Assembly (NCBI RefSeq): GCF_027486195.1
Contig: NZ_JAIXPP010000030.1
Span: 1 to 64,000, forward strand
Length of the DNA stretch: 64,000 bases
Reading direction: 5' to 3'
DNA from: Novosphingobium sp.
GTDB taxonomy: Bacteria; Pseudomonadota; Alphaproteobacteria; Sphingomonadales; Sphingomonadaceae
Numbering within the stretch: position 1 is the first letter of the stretch; the number at the start of each line of letters is the position of its first letter. Under the pieces are notes generated by a model. The model searched no databases and was not told the origin of the DNA. It worked only from the letters and a program-made list of their open reading frames with translations. Shown here piece by piece: positions 23,793-32,546 of the stretch. Made by a program: the position numbers and the translations under genes.

Positions 23793-25109
23793 CTACAGCC
23801 GCCAGCGCAGCGACACGGCCACGCGGTTCCTGTCATAGGCCCGGCCCGGATCGACCGCACCGGAATTGCGGCCGAGGCTGTGGGTATAGTCGCCGGCGAT
23901 CTCGAAATGCTGGGTGAGCCGCCAGCTCACGCCGAATGTGCCGGTGAAAAAGCGCTCCTGCCGCTTGGCCGCGCCTTCCGGCACCTGGAAATCGGCCACC
24001 ACATAGCGCAGCGCGGGCCGCAGGATCAGCGTCCGCAGCAGTTCGTGTTCTGCCGAGAGCATCACTTCGTGCTGCTGGATTCCGGCAATGCCGATGATCG
24101 GCGAACGCTGGAACGTGCGCGCACCCGAAAGGCGCACGGTGGTCAGCCTTGTCGGGCTCCACTTCAGCTGCACGTTATAGGCAAGGCCGCTGATGCGCGG
24201 GAAAATCGGCGCGCTGAAATCCTGCTGCACCCAGCCAACCCCGATCTCACCCTGCAAGAGCCGGTTGAGCCCGAAGGCCAGGCCCGTCAGGCCGGTAAAC
24301 CCGTGCGAATTGCGGCTCGGCCCGACCGGCGGTGTTGGGTAGCGGTTGCGATTGTAGGCAAGGCTGGCGAAGGCAGCGACGCCCGGCCCAATGCCGATCG
24401 CCGCGCGCAGCGAGCCCGACAGCGCCTCGTAATCACGCGGGGAAAGATCGATCACCGTGCCGCCCAGTTCGCGGGCCTGATAGTTATAGCGTTCGTAGCG
24501 CCCGCCCAGCGTGATCCGCGCGCGTGCGAAAGTCTGTTCGAGTTCGCCCCCGCCGGTGACAACGGTGTAGGCAATCGGCGCCGCGCCGAACAGCGTATCG
24601 CCGGTGGTGCCGCGCGCCTCGATCCGCCGCGCCGCGCCGACATCGCCCGACAGGCGGGTGTCACCCAAAATGTCGAGCCGCCCATCGAGCTTGACGGCAT
24701 AAGTCTCGATATTCTCGGTCGTGCGCTTGGCATAGCGCTTGATCGACCCTTCCGCCGCGATCCCCAGCGCATGGTGCGACCACTGCGAACGCACCGCGAG
24801 CGCGGGGAGGATCGCCACCGCGACATCACCGCGTTTCACATCGCCGCGCGCATAGATGTTGTCTGTCGCGTCTGCCTCGATCCCGAAGCTGGGCGAGATC
24901 AGCAGCGCACCCACCCGCGCGCCGGACGTTTCCACCTCCGGCCGCGAGCGAGCACCCACGGTATCGCGCTCCATCCGCGGATCCACCGCGGTCTGCGCGC
25001 GCGCATCGGCAAGCGGAGCGATCAGGCCCAGCAGGCAGACCGAGAGCGCGCGCGGGTGCACCGTCATCGCGGAGCGTCCGCGCGAATTGCGCTGCTGCAT
25101 GCTGATCAT
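23793..25109 (-). CDS. Outer-membrane beta-barrel protein of the polysaccharide locus
   Basis: A 438-residue protein, starting around ATG 25109 (a nearby in-frame ATG at 25100 is also possible), with a signal peptide ending ADARAQ. The mature part is alternating strands with Tyr/Arg-rich turns (YERYNYQARELGGTVIDLSP, FEIAGDYTHSLGRNSGA) and ends in VSLRWRL. It resembles the outer_membrane beta-barrel proteins found in alphaproteobacterial exopolysaccharide clusters. Location among polysaccharide genes suggests a role in polymer export or surface attachment; unproven. Confidence 0.7.
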   Translation of the reverse strand: MISMQQRNSRGRSAMTVHPRALSVCLLGLIAPLADARAQTAVDPRMERDTVGARSRPEVETSGARVGALLISPSFGIEADATDNIYARGDVKRGDVAVAILPALAVRSQWSHHALGIAAEGSIKRYAKRTTENIETYAVKLDGRLDILGDTRLSGDVGAARRIEARGTTGDTLFGAAPIAYTVVTGGGELEQTFARARITLGGRYERYNYQARELGGTVIDLSPRDYEALSGSLRAAIGIGPGVAAFASLAYNRNRYPTPPVGPSRNSHGFTGLTGLAFGLNRLLQGEIGVGWVQQDFSAPIFPRISGLAYNVQLKWSPTRLTTVRLSGARTFQRSPIIGIAGIQQHEVMLSAEHELLRTLILRPALRYVVADFQVPEGAAKRQERFFTGTFGVSWRLTQHFEIAGDYTHSLGRNSGAVDPGRAYDRNRVAVSLRWRL

Positions 25110-25307
25110 CGCCCGATCCCTGATCCTGCGCCGTTTCCATCCCACGCCGCAGCGGGTACCATCCTTTCCCGCCGTCCAGTCGCGCAATTAGCCCCGTATC
25201 TGAGCAATCTCCCTTATAGCCCGGCCGGATGCGGAGCCTTTCGTTGGTCCGGCGTTAACCAATGGGGGAAAGCGTTCCTTGAAAAGCACGGATGCATACC
25301 CTGCTCC

Positions 25308-25802
25308 ATGGACGCCCTGTTCACTCGTATCACGCCCGGCCATATCGTCCGATCCGCCCGGATCGGCGCGCTGCTCATCGCCTTTGTGCTGACTTCAGGC
25401 TACGTTACCGACCGCCTTTCGCTCGAGCTTGCGGGGGTCGGATCGTTTTTCCTTGCCGTACTGACGCTGCTCGCGCTGCCGAACCAGCGCAGCTCCGAAC
25501 TGCTCGGCGCGCTGGCGATCTGGCTGACTTATGCGGAGTTCATGGCCGCAATCCAAAGTGGACATTTCAACCTCTGGCGCTGGGCCATCGTGCTTGCGAC
25601 GCTCAGCCTCGTGATCGTGCCGATCAAGGTGCAGCATTTGCGCCAACTGGCCCGCAGCAATCCCTACCGACCGCTTGGTGAGCTTGATCGCCGCGGCTGG
25701 TCTGCGACCACCCCTGCGGCAGCGCCCGCGCCCTATGCACCGGCGGCGTTCGCCGCGATCAGCTTCGATCCGGACGCACAACTGGCATTCGACGGCGCCT
25801 GA
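25308..25802 (+). CDS. Hypothetical small membrane protein
   Basis: A 164-residue protein from ATG 25308 (MDALFTRITPGHIVRSARIG), with two or three hydrophobic segments between residues 18 and 108 and a Pro/Ala-rich hydrophilic tail. I do not recognise the family. Similar small membrane proteins occur in sphingomonad exopolysaccharide loci. It is divergent from the barrel gene and its last 70 bases overlap the end of the glycosyltransferase gene on the opposite strand, tail to tail. Confidence 0.6.
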   Translation: MDALFTRITPGHIVRSARIGALLIAFVLTSGYVTDRLSLELAGVGSFFLAVLTLLALPNQRSSELLGALAIWLTYAEFMAAIQSGHFNLWRWAIVLATLSLVIVPIKVQHLRQLARSNPYRPLGELDRRGWSATTPAAAPAPYAPAAFAAISFDPDAQLAFDGA

Positions 25803-27019
25803 AGCGCCTCCAGGCGCGTGCCATAGTGCGCAAGCAGGCGGTCGAGCCATTCGTCCGGCGACAGGGCGAGGTGGCGCGTGGCGGTGAAGGCCGCGCGGCT
25901 CATGGCCTCAACCCGCGCATCGTCTGCCGCGAGCGCGCCAAGCGCAGCCGCGAACGCTGCCGTATCGCGCGGATCGACCGAGATTCCCGCCCCCGCCGCC
26001 ACCAGATCCGGCGCGAGCAGGGCGCTGGGCGGCAGGATCACGGGCAGGCCAGCCAGCGCGGCTTCCATCGCAACGAGGCCATAGGGTTCCGGATAGCGGC
26101 TCGGCATCACCAGCACGCGTGCTGACGCGGCCAGCGCACCGATGTCGTCTGGCGGCAGGCGCCCGGCAAAGCGCGCCTCCGGATACTCGGCGGCGAGCCG
26201 CGCGCGGTCTGCCCCGTCGCCGACCAGGCGGATCGGCATGCCCGCCCGCCGCGCCGCTGCCAGCGCAAGGTCTGCGCCCTTGGTCGCCTCGATCCGGCCG
26301 ACGAACAGCACTTCACGGTTGCGCTCGGCAGCAATCCGCGTGGTGCTGAAGGGGACGACCGGATTGGGTAGCGGATGGATCGCTGCGGGCGGAATCCCCG
26401 CGCGCGCCAGCATCGGGCGCATGGCGGCGTGGATCGCCAGCACCGGTGGTGAGCTCTCCGGCCGGTAGACGAAGCGCTGCACCGCATGGCGCGCCACGCG
26501 CCACAGCTTGTGCGTCTGGCCCCGCCGGTCGCAGGCCTCGGCAAGGCAGGCGCGGGAGAGCGCCGCGTGCGGGCAGGGTGCCCCGGTCGCGAAGTTCGTG
26601 AAGGCGCCGTTGGGGCAGGCGAGGAAGAAATCGTGCGCCGAGATCACCAGTCGGCTGCGCACCGGGGCCAGCGCGGCAAACACCGAAGGCGAGAGGATCT
26701 GCGACCAGCCGTGAAGGTGATAGACCGTGCGCGGCGTATCGTGCTCCGTGATCCAGCGCCGCACCATCCGCGCCGCCGCGCGGTTCCACAGGCCATCGAG
26801 CAGCCCGCCCGCGCGCCCCAGCAGCCGTGCTTGGCCCAGCCCCGTCACCGCGATCCCAGCCTCGGCCAGCGCCGGATCGGGCATGTCGCCCGCAAGCATG
26901 GCCACGCGGAAGCCCCGCTCGGCAAAGCGGTGCGCGGAGCCCACAGCCAGCGCGCTCGCCCCGCCCATCGCATGCGAGAGATCGTTGATCACCACGATGC
27001 GGTCGATTGCCGCGCTCAT
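25733..27019 (-). CDS. Group 1/4 glycosyltransferase
   Basis: A 428-residue GT-B protein. The ATG at 27019 overlaps the pyruvyltransferase stop (ATGA). The N-terminal half has INDLSHAMGGASALAVGSAH and HGWSQILSPSVFAALAP, and an odd Cys-bearing stretch, FFLACPNGAFTNFATGAPC, seen in a subset of GT4 enzymes. The donor-binding half shows EVLFVGRIEATKGADLALAA and PEPYGLVAMEAALAGLPVI. It probably adds a sugar to an exported polysaccharide that the neighbouring enzyme pyruvylates. Confidence 0.85.
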   Translation of the reverse strand: MSAAIDRIVVINDLSHAMGGASALAVGSAHRFAERGFRVAMLAGDMPDPALAEAGIAVTGLGQARLLGRAGGLLDGLWNRAAARMVRRWITEHDTPRTVYHLHGWSQILSPSVFAALAPVRSRLVISAHDFFLACPNGAFTNFATGAPCPHAALSRACLAEACDRRGQTHKLWRVARHAVQRFVYRPESSPPVLAIHAAMRPMLARAGIPPAAIHPLPNPVVPFSTTRIAAERNREVLFVGRIEATKGADLALAAARRAGMPIRLVGDGADRARLAAEYPEARFAGRLPPDDIGALAASARVLVMPSRYPEPYGLVAMEAALAGLPVILPPSALLAPDLVAAGAGISVDPRDTAAFAAALGALAADDARVEAMSRAAFTATRHLALSPDEWLDRLLAHYGTRLEALQAPSNASCASGSKLIAANAAGA

Positions 27020-28296
27020 GCCGCAGCCTTTGCCGGCTGCATCGCCCGCGCCAGTGCCGCCGCCATGCGCGCGATATCGCTGCGCGTGCCGGCAATGAGG
27101 TCTTCCAGTGCGGCGCGGTCCACACCATCGGCCACCGCCTGCCGCGCGAGCGCGGTCAGCGCCGGGCCATCGAGGGAGGCCGTATCGGCAATATAGGTCC
27201 CGCGCCCCGCCAGCGCGAAGAAACTGTCGAGCTTCACGTCCCAGCGCAGCCCGATCGTGGGGATGGCAAAGGAATGGGCGGCGATGCAGGCATGCATGCG
27301 GTGCGCCACGATCAGCTGGCAACCGGCGATGAAGCGGATCATCTCGGCAGGTTCGGCGAAGGGATTGGTCATCGTCACCGGTCCCTTGGCGGCAAGGATC
27401 CATGCCGGACCCATCGCGGCGAGATAGTCGCGGTCCTCCGGACTGCCATTGGTGAAAAGCGCGACGCGAAAGCCCGCATCGATGAGCGCGCGCGCTGCCC
27501 CCCCATACCAGGCATCGAGCGCGGCGCGTTCATCGGTGCCATGCGCGGCAGCCGGTCCGGTGGCATGGTAGCGCAGCGCCATCGGCGCGGTCACGCACAG
27601 GCCCGCCAGCGGTGCATCGAACGGCAGCGGAGGGCGCGGGAAGTGGCAACTTGCCAGCAGCCCCGGATCGCCGCTCAGCGCTGCCGGGCGCACGCCCTGC
27701 GGCACGAGCAGATCGCGCCACGCAGACTGGCTGCGCGCATCGCGCACCGCCGCATGGGCCAGTTTCGCTGCGCCAAGCGCACGGCCGAACAGGCGGCGCC
27801 CGGCCTCCGACCATTGCCGGTTGGCCCCCACGCCATAGACCGCCACCGGCAGCCGCAGCCGTGCCGCCTGGCCAAGCGCGCCCGCGATCTTCATCGGAAA
27901 ATTGAGATCGGCGTCCGTCAGCAGGTTACCGCCACCGAGCACCACCGCATCGCACCCCGCGAGCCGCACCCGCACGTGCCGGCGCAGCCGCAGCTGCACC
28001 AGCGCGGCGAGCGCGATCCGCGTTGCCAGCCGCCGGAAAGCAGCCGGCAGCGCCTCCAGCACCGCGATCAGCACGGCACGGCGGCTGGGGGCGATGGCGG
28101 GATAGGCGCGCCGCCCCGCCAGATCGATCGAGAACACCTGCGTCCCCGGCGCGATCGTCTGGAAGGTGCGCGCCAGCTCCGCCTCAAGGCATTCGGACAG
28201 CAGCCCATCGCCCAGATTGGGGCTGTATTTCACATTGAGCAGCGCGATCCGGCGCGGCGGTGCGGGGGCATCGGGAGGAGGGGCAGCGAAGCTCAT
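27016..28296 (-). CDS. Polysaccharide pyruvyltransferase family protein
   Basis: A 426-residue protein starting MSFAAPPPDAPAPPRRIALL. The N-terminal half has LLNVKYSPNLGDGLLSECLE and CDAVVLGGGNLLTD, and the C-terminal half has QLIVAHRMHACIAAHSFAIP, which are the marks of CsaB/ExoV-type ketal pyruvyltransferases. It would add pyruvate ketals to sugars of an exopolysaccharide using phosphoenolpyruvate, giving negative charge. It is the first gene of a two-gene operon with a glycosyltransferase. Confidence 0.87.
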   Translation of the reverse strand: MSFAAPPPDAPAPPRRIALLNVKYSPNLGDGLLSECLEAELARTFQTIAPGTQVFSIDLAGRRAYPAIAPSRRAVLIAVLEALPAAFRRLATRIALAALVQLRLRRHVRVRLAGCDAVVLGGGNLLTDADLNFPMKIAGALGQAARLRLPVAVYGVGANRQWSEAGRRLFGRALGAAKLAHAAVRDARSQSAWRDLLVPQGVRPAALSGDPGLLASCHFPRPPLPFDAPLAGLCVTAPMALRYHATGPAAAHGTDERAALDAWYGGAARALIDAGFRVALFTNGSPEDRDYLAAMGPAWILAAKGPVTMTNPFAEPAEMIRFIAGCQLIVAHRMHACIAAHSFAIPTIGLRWDVKLDSFFALAGRGTYIADTASLDGPALTALARQAVADGVDRAALEDLIAGTRSDIARMAAALARAMQPAKAAA

Positions 28297-28359
28297 GCCA
28301 TGTCGGTGTCACGCCGCTGCCCGCCACCGCAAGCCGGGATAGACCCGGAATCGAGCGGA

Positions 28360-29217
28360 TCAGTCCCGCTCCGCCAGAACTTCGCCCAGGACTGCACGCA
28401 GCCCGCTTGCCGCAATCAACTCTTCCTGCCCGCCTGCCAAGATCAGCCCGATCCGGCGGCGATAGTCGTAACCCTGCAAGGGAACCGCCACCGTCCCCGG
28501 CGCGGCGAGCGAGACCGGCGCAGTCGTCACCCCCGCGCCCGCTGCCACCAGCGCAAGGCAACGATCATCGTTGCCGCCGCGAAAGGCGAAATGCGGCCGC
28601 ACCCCGCGCGCGGTGAAGAAGCGGCTGGTTTCGGCCAGGATCTCGCACGAACGACGCGCAATCATCGTTTCGCCTGCTAGTTCCTCCGGCTGCAGGATAT
28701 CCCGCGCGGCAAAGCGGTGGGCGGTGGGCAGGATCATCGCATAACCTTCCTCCAGCAGCACCTCAGCCCCCGCTTCCGCGCCGTGGAGCGTGGTCAGCAC
28801 GGCATCGAGCCGGTGCTCTGCCAGCCGCCGCCTGAGGTCAGCGTCCGGCGCTTCGGTCAGCGTCAGCCGTCCCGGCGCAAACCGGCCTGCAATCTCCGCC
28901 ACCATGCGCGTGGAAAGCGATGCGATCACCCCCAGCCGCAGCGGCGGGGCAGGGGCGGGCGCGGCCAGCACCCCGCGTTCGGCAAGGCCGAACTCCCGCT
29001 CGATCGCGCGGGCGTGGACCAGCAGGCGGTTGCCCGCCTCGGTCAGCCGCAGCGCGCGCCGTTCGCGCAGGATCACCGCAGCGCCAAGCTCGCGCTCCAG
29101 TTCGGCAATTCCAGCGGAGAGGGTGGGCTGCGCAACATGGAGCTGGTTCGCCGCCGCAGTGAACGATCCGGTATCGACGAGAGCGAGGAACTGGCGCAGA
29201 TGGCGGCGGCTTAGCAT
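28360..29217 (-). CDS. LysR-family transcriptional regulator
   Basis: A 285-residue protein with an N-terminal winged helix-turn-helix (MLSRRHLRQFLALVDTGSFT, then AAANQLHVAQPTLSAGIAEL) and a periplasmic-binding-protein-like effector domain from about residue 90. It is divergent from the leucine-degradation operon by 94 bases, so it probably controls that operon; in other proteobacteria the liu genes are more often controlled by MerR-type LiuR or TetR-type regulators. A T-N11-A palindrome covers its own start codon, consistent with autoregulation. Confidence 0.88.
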   Translation of the reverse strand: MLSRRHLRQFLALVDTGSFTAAANQLHVAQPTLSAGIAELERELGAAVILRERRALRLTEAGNRLLVHARAIEREFGLAERGVLAAPAPAPPLRLGVIASLSTRMVAEIAGRFAPGRLTLTEAPDADLRRRLAEHRLDAVLTTLHGAEAGAEVLLEEGYAMILPTAHRFAARDILQPEELAGETMIARRSCEILAETSRFFTARGVRPHFAFRGGNDDRCLALVAAGAGVTTAPVSLAAPGTVAVPLQGYDYRRRIGLILAGGQEELIAASGLRAVLGEVLAERD

Positions 29218-29229
29218 AGGTTTTTCCTA
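29217..29229. promoter_or_regulatory. LysR-type operator (T-N11-A) candidate
   Basis: TAGGTTTTTCCTA has perfectly inverted arms (ATAGG at 29216-29220, CCTAT at 29226-29230) around a T tract and matches the T-N11-A rule for LysR-type regulators. It begins at the first base of the LysR start codon and lies 83 bases before the liuA start, in the position expected for a shared control site. Confidence 0.5.
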
Positions 29230-29311
29230 TACTACCCCGCGCGAAAATTCAATTTTTCCGAAGCTGGGGTTTGCCATAGACTGCTCCGGATAAAGAGGAG
29301 CCTGACTGGAA

Positions 29312-30475
29312 ATGCGCGCCACGCCCGAGCTTGATTTCGCCCTGCCTGAAAGCGCCCTGATGATCCGCGAGGCGGCTGGCCGCTTTGCCGACGAGCAGAT
29401 CGCCCCGCTGGCCGCCAGAGTGGATGCGGACGACTGGTTTCCGCGCGATCTCTGGCCCGCGATGGGCGCGCTTGGGCTGCATGGAATCACGGTGGAAGAG
29501 GAATGGGGCGGCCTCGGCCTCGGCTACCTCGATCATGTGATCGCGGTCGAGGAAGTCAGCCGCGCATCGGCCTCGGTCGGCCTCAGCTATGGCGCGCATT
29601 CCAACCTCTGCGTCAATCAGATCCGCCGCTGGGGTAACGATGAGCAGAAGGCGAAGTACCTGCCGAAGCTGATTTCGGGCGAGCATCTGGGCAGTCTCGC
29701 CATGTCGGAAGCGGGGGCAGGATCGGACGTGGTTTCGATGAAGCTGAAGGCCGATCCGGTGCCGGGCGGCTTCAGGCTCAACGGCACGAAATTCTGGATC
29801 ACCAACGCGACTTACGCCGATACTCTCGTGGTCTACGCGAAGACCGCGCCTGAGGCCGCCAGCCGCGGCATCACCGCCTTCCTGATCGAGAAGGACATGC
29901 CCGGCTTCTCCATCGGCCAGAAGATCGACAAGATGGGCATGCGCGGCTCGCCCACCGCCGAACTCGTGTTCAACGATTGCTTCGTGCCCGAGGAAAACGT
30001 GATGGGCCCGCTGCACGGCGGGGTCGGCGTGCTGATGAGCGGCCTTGATTACGAGCGCGTCGTGCTCGCGGGCATCCAGCTCGGTCTGATGCAGGCCTGC
30101 CTCGATACGGTCATCCCCTATGTCCGTGAGCGCAAGCAGTTCGGCAAACCCATCGGTGCGTTCCAGCTGATGCAGGGCAAGGTGGCGGACATGTATGTCG
30201 CGCTGCAATCGGCGCGGGCCTATACCTATGCCGTCGCGCGGGCGGCGGATGCGGGGCAGACGACGCGCTTCGATGCGGCGGGGGTGATCCTGCTGGGCAG
30301 CGAGGCGGCGTTCCGCGTGGCGGGCGAGGCGGTGCAGGCGCTGGGCGGCGCGGGCTATACCAAGGACTGGCCGGTGGAGCGCTATCTGCGCGATGCCAAG
30401 CTGCTCGATATCGGCGCGGGGACGAACGAAATCCGGCGCATGCTGATCGGGCGCGAACTGATCGGGGCTGCGTGA
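29312..30475 (+). CDS. liuA: Isovaleryl-CoA dehydrogenase
   Basis: A 387-residue acyl-CoA dehydrogenase with [57 protein letters not shown], and the catalytic base Glu248 in [11 protein letters not shown], whose placement (rather than near residue 370) is typical of isovaleryl-CoA dehydrogenase. The end is [19 protein letters not shown]. It oxidises isovaleryl-CoA to 3-methylcrotonyl-CoA in leucine breakdown. Its stop overlaps the liuB start (TGATG), and the following genes encode the next enzyme. Ribosome site AAGAGGAG at 29293-29300. Confidence 0.93.
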   Translation: MRATPELDFALPESALMIREAAGRFADEQIAPLAARVDADDWFPRDLWPAMGALGLHGITVEEEWGGLGLGYLDHVIAVEEVSRASASVGLSYGAHSNLCVNQIRRWGNDEQKAKYLPKLISGEHLGSLAMSEAGAGSDVVSMKLKADPVPGGFRLNGTKFWITNATYADTLVVYAKTAPEAASRGITAFLIEKDMPGFSIGQKIDKMGMRGSPTAELVFNDCFVPEENVMGPLHGGVGVLMSGLDYERVVLAGIQLGLMQACLDTVIPYVRERKQFGKPIGAFQLMQGKVADMYVALQSARAYTYAVARAADAGQTTRFDAAGVILLGSEAAFRVAGEAVQALGGAGYTKDWPVERYLRDAKLLDIGAGTNEIRRMLIGRELIGAA

Positions 30476-32076
30476 TGTCCGGCCCAGTCCTCCCCACCAA
30501 CCTCGATCCCACCAGCCCGGAGGCGCAGGCCCGCGCGGCGCACAACCGTGCGCTGGCAGCCGAATTGCGCGCCCGCGTCGCCAAGGCCGCGCTGGGCGGC
30601 GATGAAAAATCCCGCGCCCGCCACGTCTCGCGCGGCAAGCTGCTGCCGCGTGACCGCGTGGAGCGCCTGCTCGATCCCGGCTCGCCCTTCCTCGAACTCG
30701 GCCAGCTCGCGGCAAACGGCATGTACGGCGATGAAGTCCCCGGCGCTGGTATCATCACCGGCATTGGCCGCGTCTCGGGCCGCCAGTGCATGATCTTCGC
30801 CAACGACGCGACGGTGAAGGGCGGTACCTATTTCCCGATGACGGTGAAGAAGCACATCCGCGCGCAGGAAGTCGCGGCGGCGAACCGGTTGCCGTGCATC
30901 TATCTCGTCGACAGCGGCGGGGCGAACCTGCCCAACCAGGCCGAGGTCTTCCCGGATCGCGACCATTTCGGCCGCTTCTTCTACAACCAGGCGCAGATGA
31001 GCGCGGCTGGCATTCCCCAGATCGCCAGCGTGATGGGCAGCTGCACTGCGGGCGGCGCTTACGTGCCTGCGATGAGCGACGAAAGCGTGATCGTGCGCGA
31101 GCAGGGCACGATCTTCCTTGCTGGCCCACCCTTGGTGAAAGCCGCAACGGGCGAGGAAATCAGCGCCGAGGCGCTCGGCGGCGGGGATTTGCATGCGCGC
31201 AAATCCGGCGTGGTCGATCACCTGGCAGACAACGACGAACATGCGCTGACGATCGTGCGCGATATCGTATCTCATCTCGGCGAGAAAATAGGGACAGTCC
31301 CCAATTTCCAGCCGCCGCGCCCGCCCAAATACGACGCCGAAGACCTCTACTCGATCATCCCCGATGACGTGCGCGCGCCCTATGATGTGCACGAAGTCAT
31401 CGCCCGCATCGTGGACGGCAGCGAGTTCCACGAATTCAAGGCGCTCTACGGCGCCACGCTCGTCTGCGGCTTTGCGCATATCTGGGGCATGCCGGTGGCG
31501 ATCCTCGCCAACAACGGCGTCCTCTTCAGCGAAAGCGCGCAGAAGGGCGCGCATTTCATCGAGCTCGCGTGCCAGCGCCGCATTCCGCTGCTGTTCCTGC
31601 AGAACATCTCGGGCTTCATGGTCGGCGGGAAGTATGAGGCGGAAGGCATTGCCAAGCATGGCGCGAAGCTGGTGACGGCGGTCGCCACCGCGCAAGTGCC
31701 CAAGCTGACGGTGCTCATCGGCGGAAGCTTCGGCGCTGGCAACTATGGCATGTGCGGCCGCGCCTACGATCCGCGCTTCCTCTTCACCTGGCCCAACGCG
31801 CGCATCAGCGTGATGGGCGGGGAGCAGGCCGCTTCGGTGCTGGCAACGGTCCACCGCGATGCGGACAAGTGGACGCCGGAAGAAGCCGAAGCTTTCAAGG
31901 CCCCGATCCGCCAGAAGTACGAGGACGAGGGCAACCCCTATTACGCCACCGCCCGCGTTTGGGATGACGGCGTGATCGACCCGGTGCAGACTCGCGATGT
32001 GCTGGGGCTGGCGCTGGGCGTCTGCCTCGAAACCCCGATTGCGGAGGCGCCCCGCTTCGGGGTGTTCAGGATGTGA
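30475..32076 (+). CDS. liuB: Methylcrotonyl-CoA carboxylase beta (carboxyltransferase) subunit
   Basis: A 533-residue carboxyltransferase starting at ATG 30475, overlapping the liuA stop; an adjacent GTG at 30472 is less likely. Landmarks are [60 protein letters not shown], and [20 protein letters not shown], all typical of MCC-beta rather than propionyl-CoA carboxylase. It transfers CO2 from biotin on LiuD to methylcrotonyl-CoA. It is the second gene of the operon. Confidence 0.93.
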   Translation: MSGPVLPTNLDPTSPEAQARAAHNRALAAELRARVAKAALGGDEKSRARHVSRGKLLPRDRVERLLDPGSPFLELGQLAANGMYGDEVPGAGIITGIGRVSGRQCMIFANDATVKGGTYFPMTVKKHIRAQEVAAANRLPCIYLVDSGGANLPNQAEVFPDRDHFGRFFYNQAQMSAAGIPQIASVMGSCTAGGAYVPAMSDESVIVREQGTIFLAGPPLVKAATGEEISAEALGGGDLHARKSGVVDHLADNDEHALTIVRDIVSHLGEKIGTVPNFQPPRPPKYDAEDLYSIIPDDVRAPYDVHEVIARIVDGSEFHEFKALYGATLVCGFAHIWGMPVAILANNGVLFSESAQKGAHFIELACQRRIPLLFLQNISGFMVGGKYEAEGIAKHGAKLVTAVATAQVPKLTVLIGGSFGAGNYGMCGRAYDPRFLFTWPNARISVMGGEQAASVLATVHRDADKWTPEEAEAFKAPIRQKYEDEGNPYYATARVWDDGVIDPVQTRDVLGLALGVCLETPIAEAPRFGVFRM

Positions 32077-32546
32077 TGTCCATGATGACCCTCTTCTCCG
32101 CCCTCGCCCTCGCCGCCGCGCCGCTTCCGCAGGGGGAGCGCCTGCCGCCACCCGATTTCGCCGAAAAGGAAGTCATCGCCGTCGTCGATGCGCTGTTCGC
32201 CACGCTGGAGAAGGGCGATGGCCCCGCGCTGCTTCAGCTGGTCTATCCGCAGGGCCGCGTCACCGCGCGCGGCACCTTGCGCAGCGGGTTTACCGGCCTG
32301 CGCACCCAGAGCTTTGCGGAGTATGCGGCGAACATGAAGCTGGGCTCGGGCTTTCACGAGCAGATCAGCGACATGATCGTCGAGCGCGACGGCGATGTCG
32401 CGATGGTCTGGGCACCGTTCACCGTCTCGATTGAGGGCAAGGTCGTCAGCTGCGGCATCGATCACTTCGATTTCGTCCGCGAGAACGGCACGTGGAAGGT
32501 AATGAACCTCACCTTCTCCTCGCGCACGGAAGGGTGCGGCGCATGA
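32076..32546 (+). CDS. NTF2-like (lumazine-binding-type) exported protein
   Basis: A 156-residue protein with an apparent signal sequence ([20 protein letters not shown]) and a cystatin-like NTF2 fold (EKEVIAVVDALFATLEKGDG, SDMIVERDGDVAMVWAPFTV, VSCGIDHFDFVRENGTWKVM). The family covers steroid delta-isomerase-like and lumazine-binding-like proteins; no catalytic residues point to one activity. It overlaps liuB (TGATG) and liuD (ATGA), so it is translated with the carboxylase subunits, yet it appears to be exported. Its role is unknown. Confidence 0.78.
   Translation: MSMMTLFSALALAAAPLPQGERLPPPDFAEKEVIAVVDALFATLEKGDGPALLQLVYPQGRVTARGTLRSGFTGLRTQSFAEYAANMKLGSGFHEQISDMIVERDGDVAMVWAPFTVSIEGKVVSCGIDHFDFVRENGTWKVMNLTFSSRTEGCGA

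Noticed and set aside
23652..25307. Long plus-strand frame ending in the small membrane protein
   Set aside because: Only the part from ATG 25308 looks like protein; the upstream part is antisense to the barrel and SleB genes and has no family likeness.
27007..28680. Open frame of 557 codons antisense to the pyruvyltransferase gene
   Set aside because: Arg/His-rich shadow of a gene with clear family motifs on the opposite strand.
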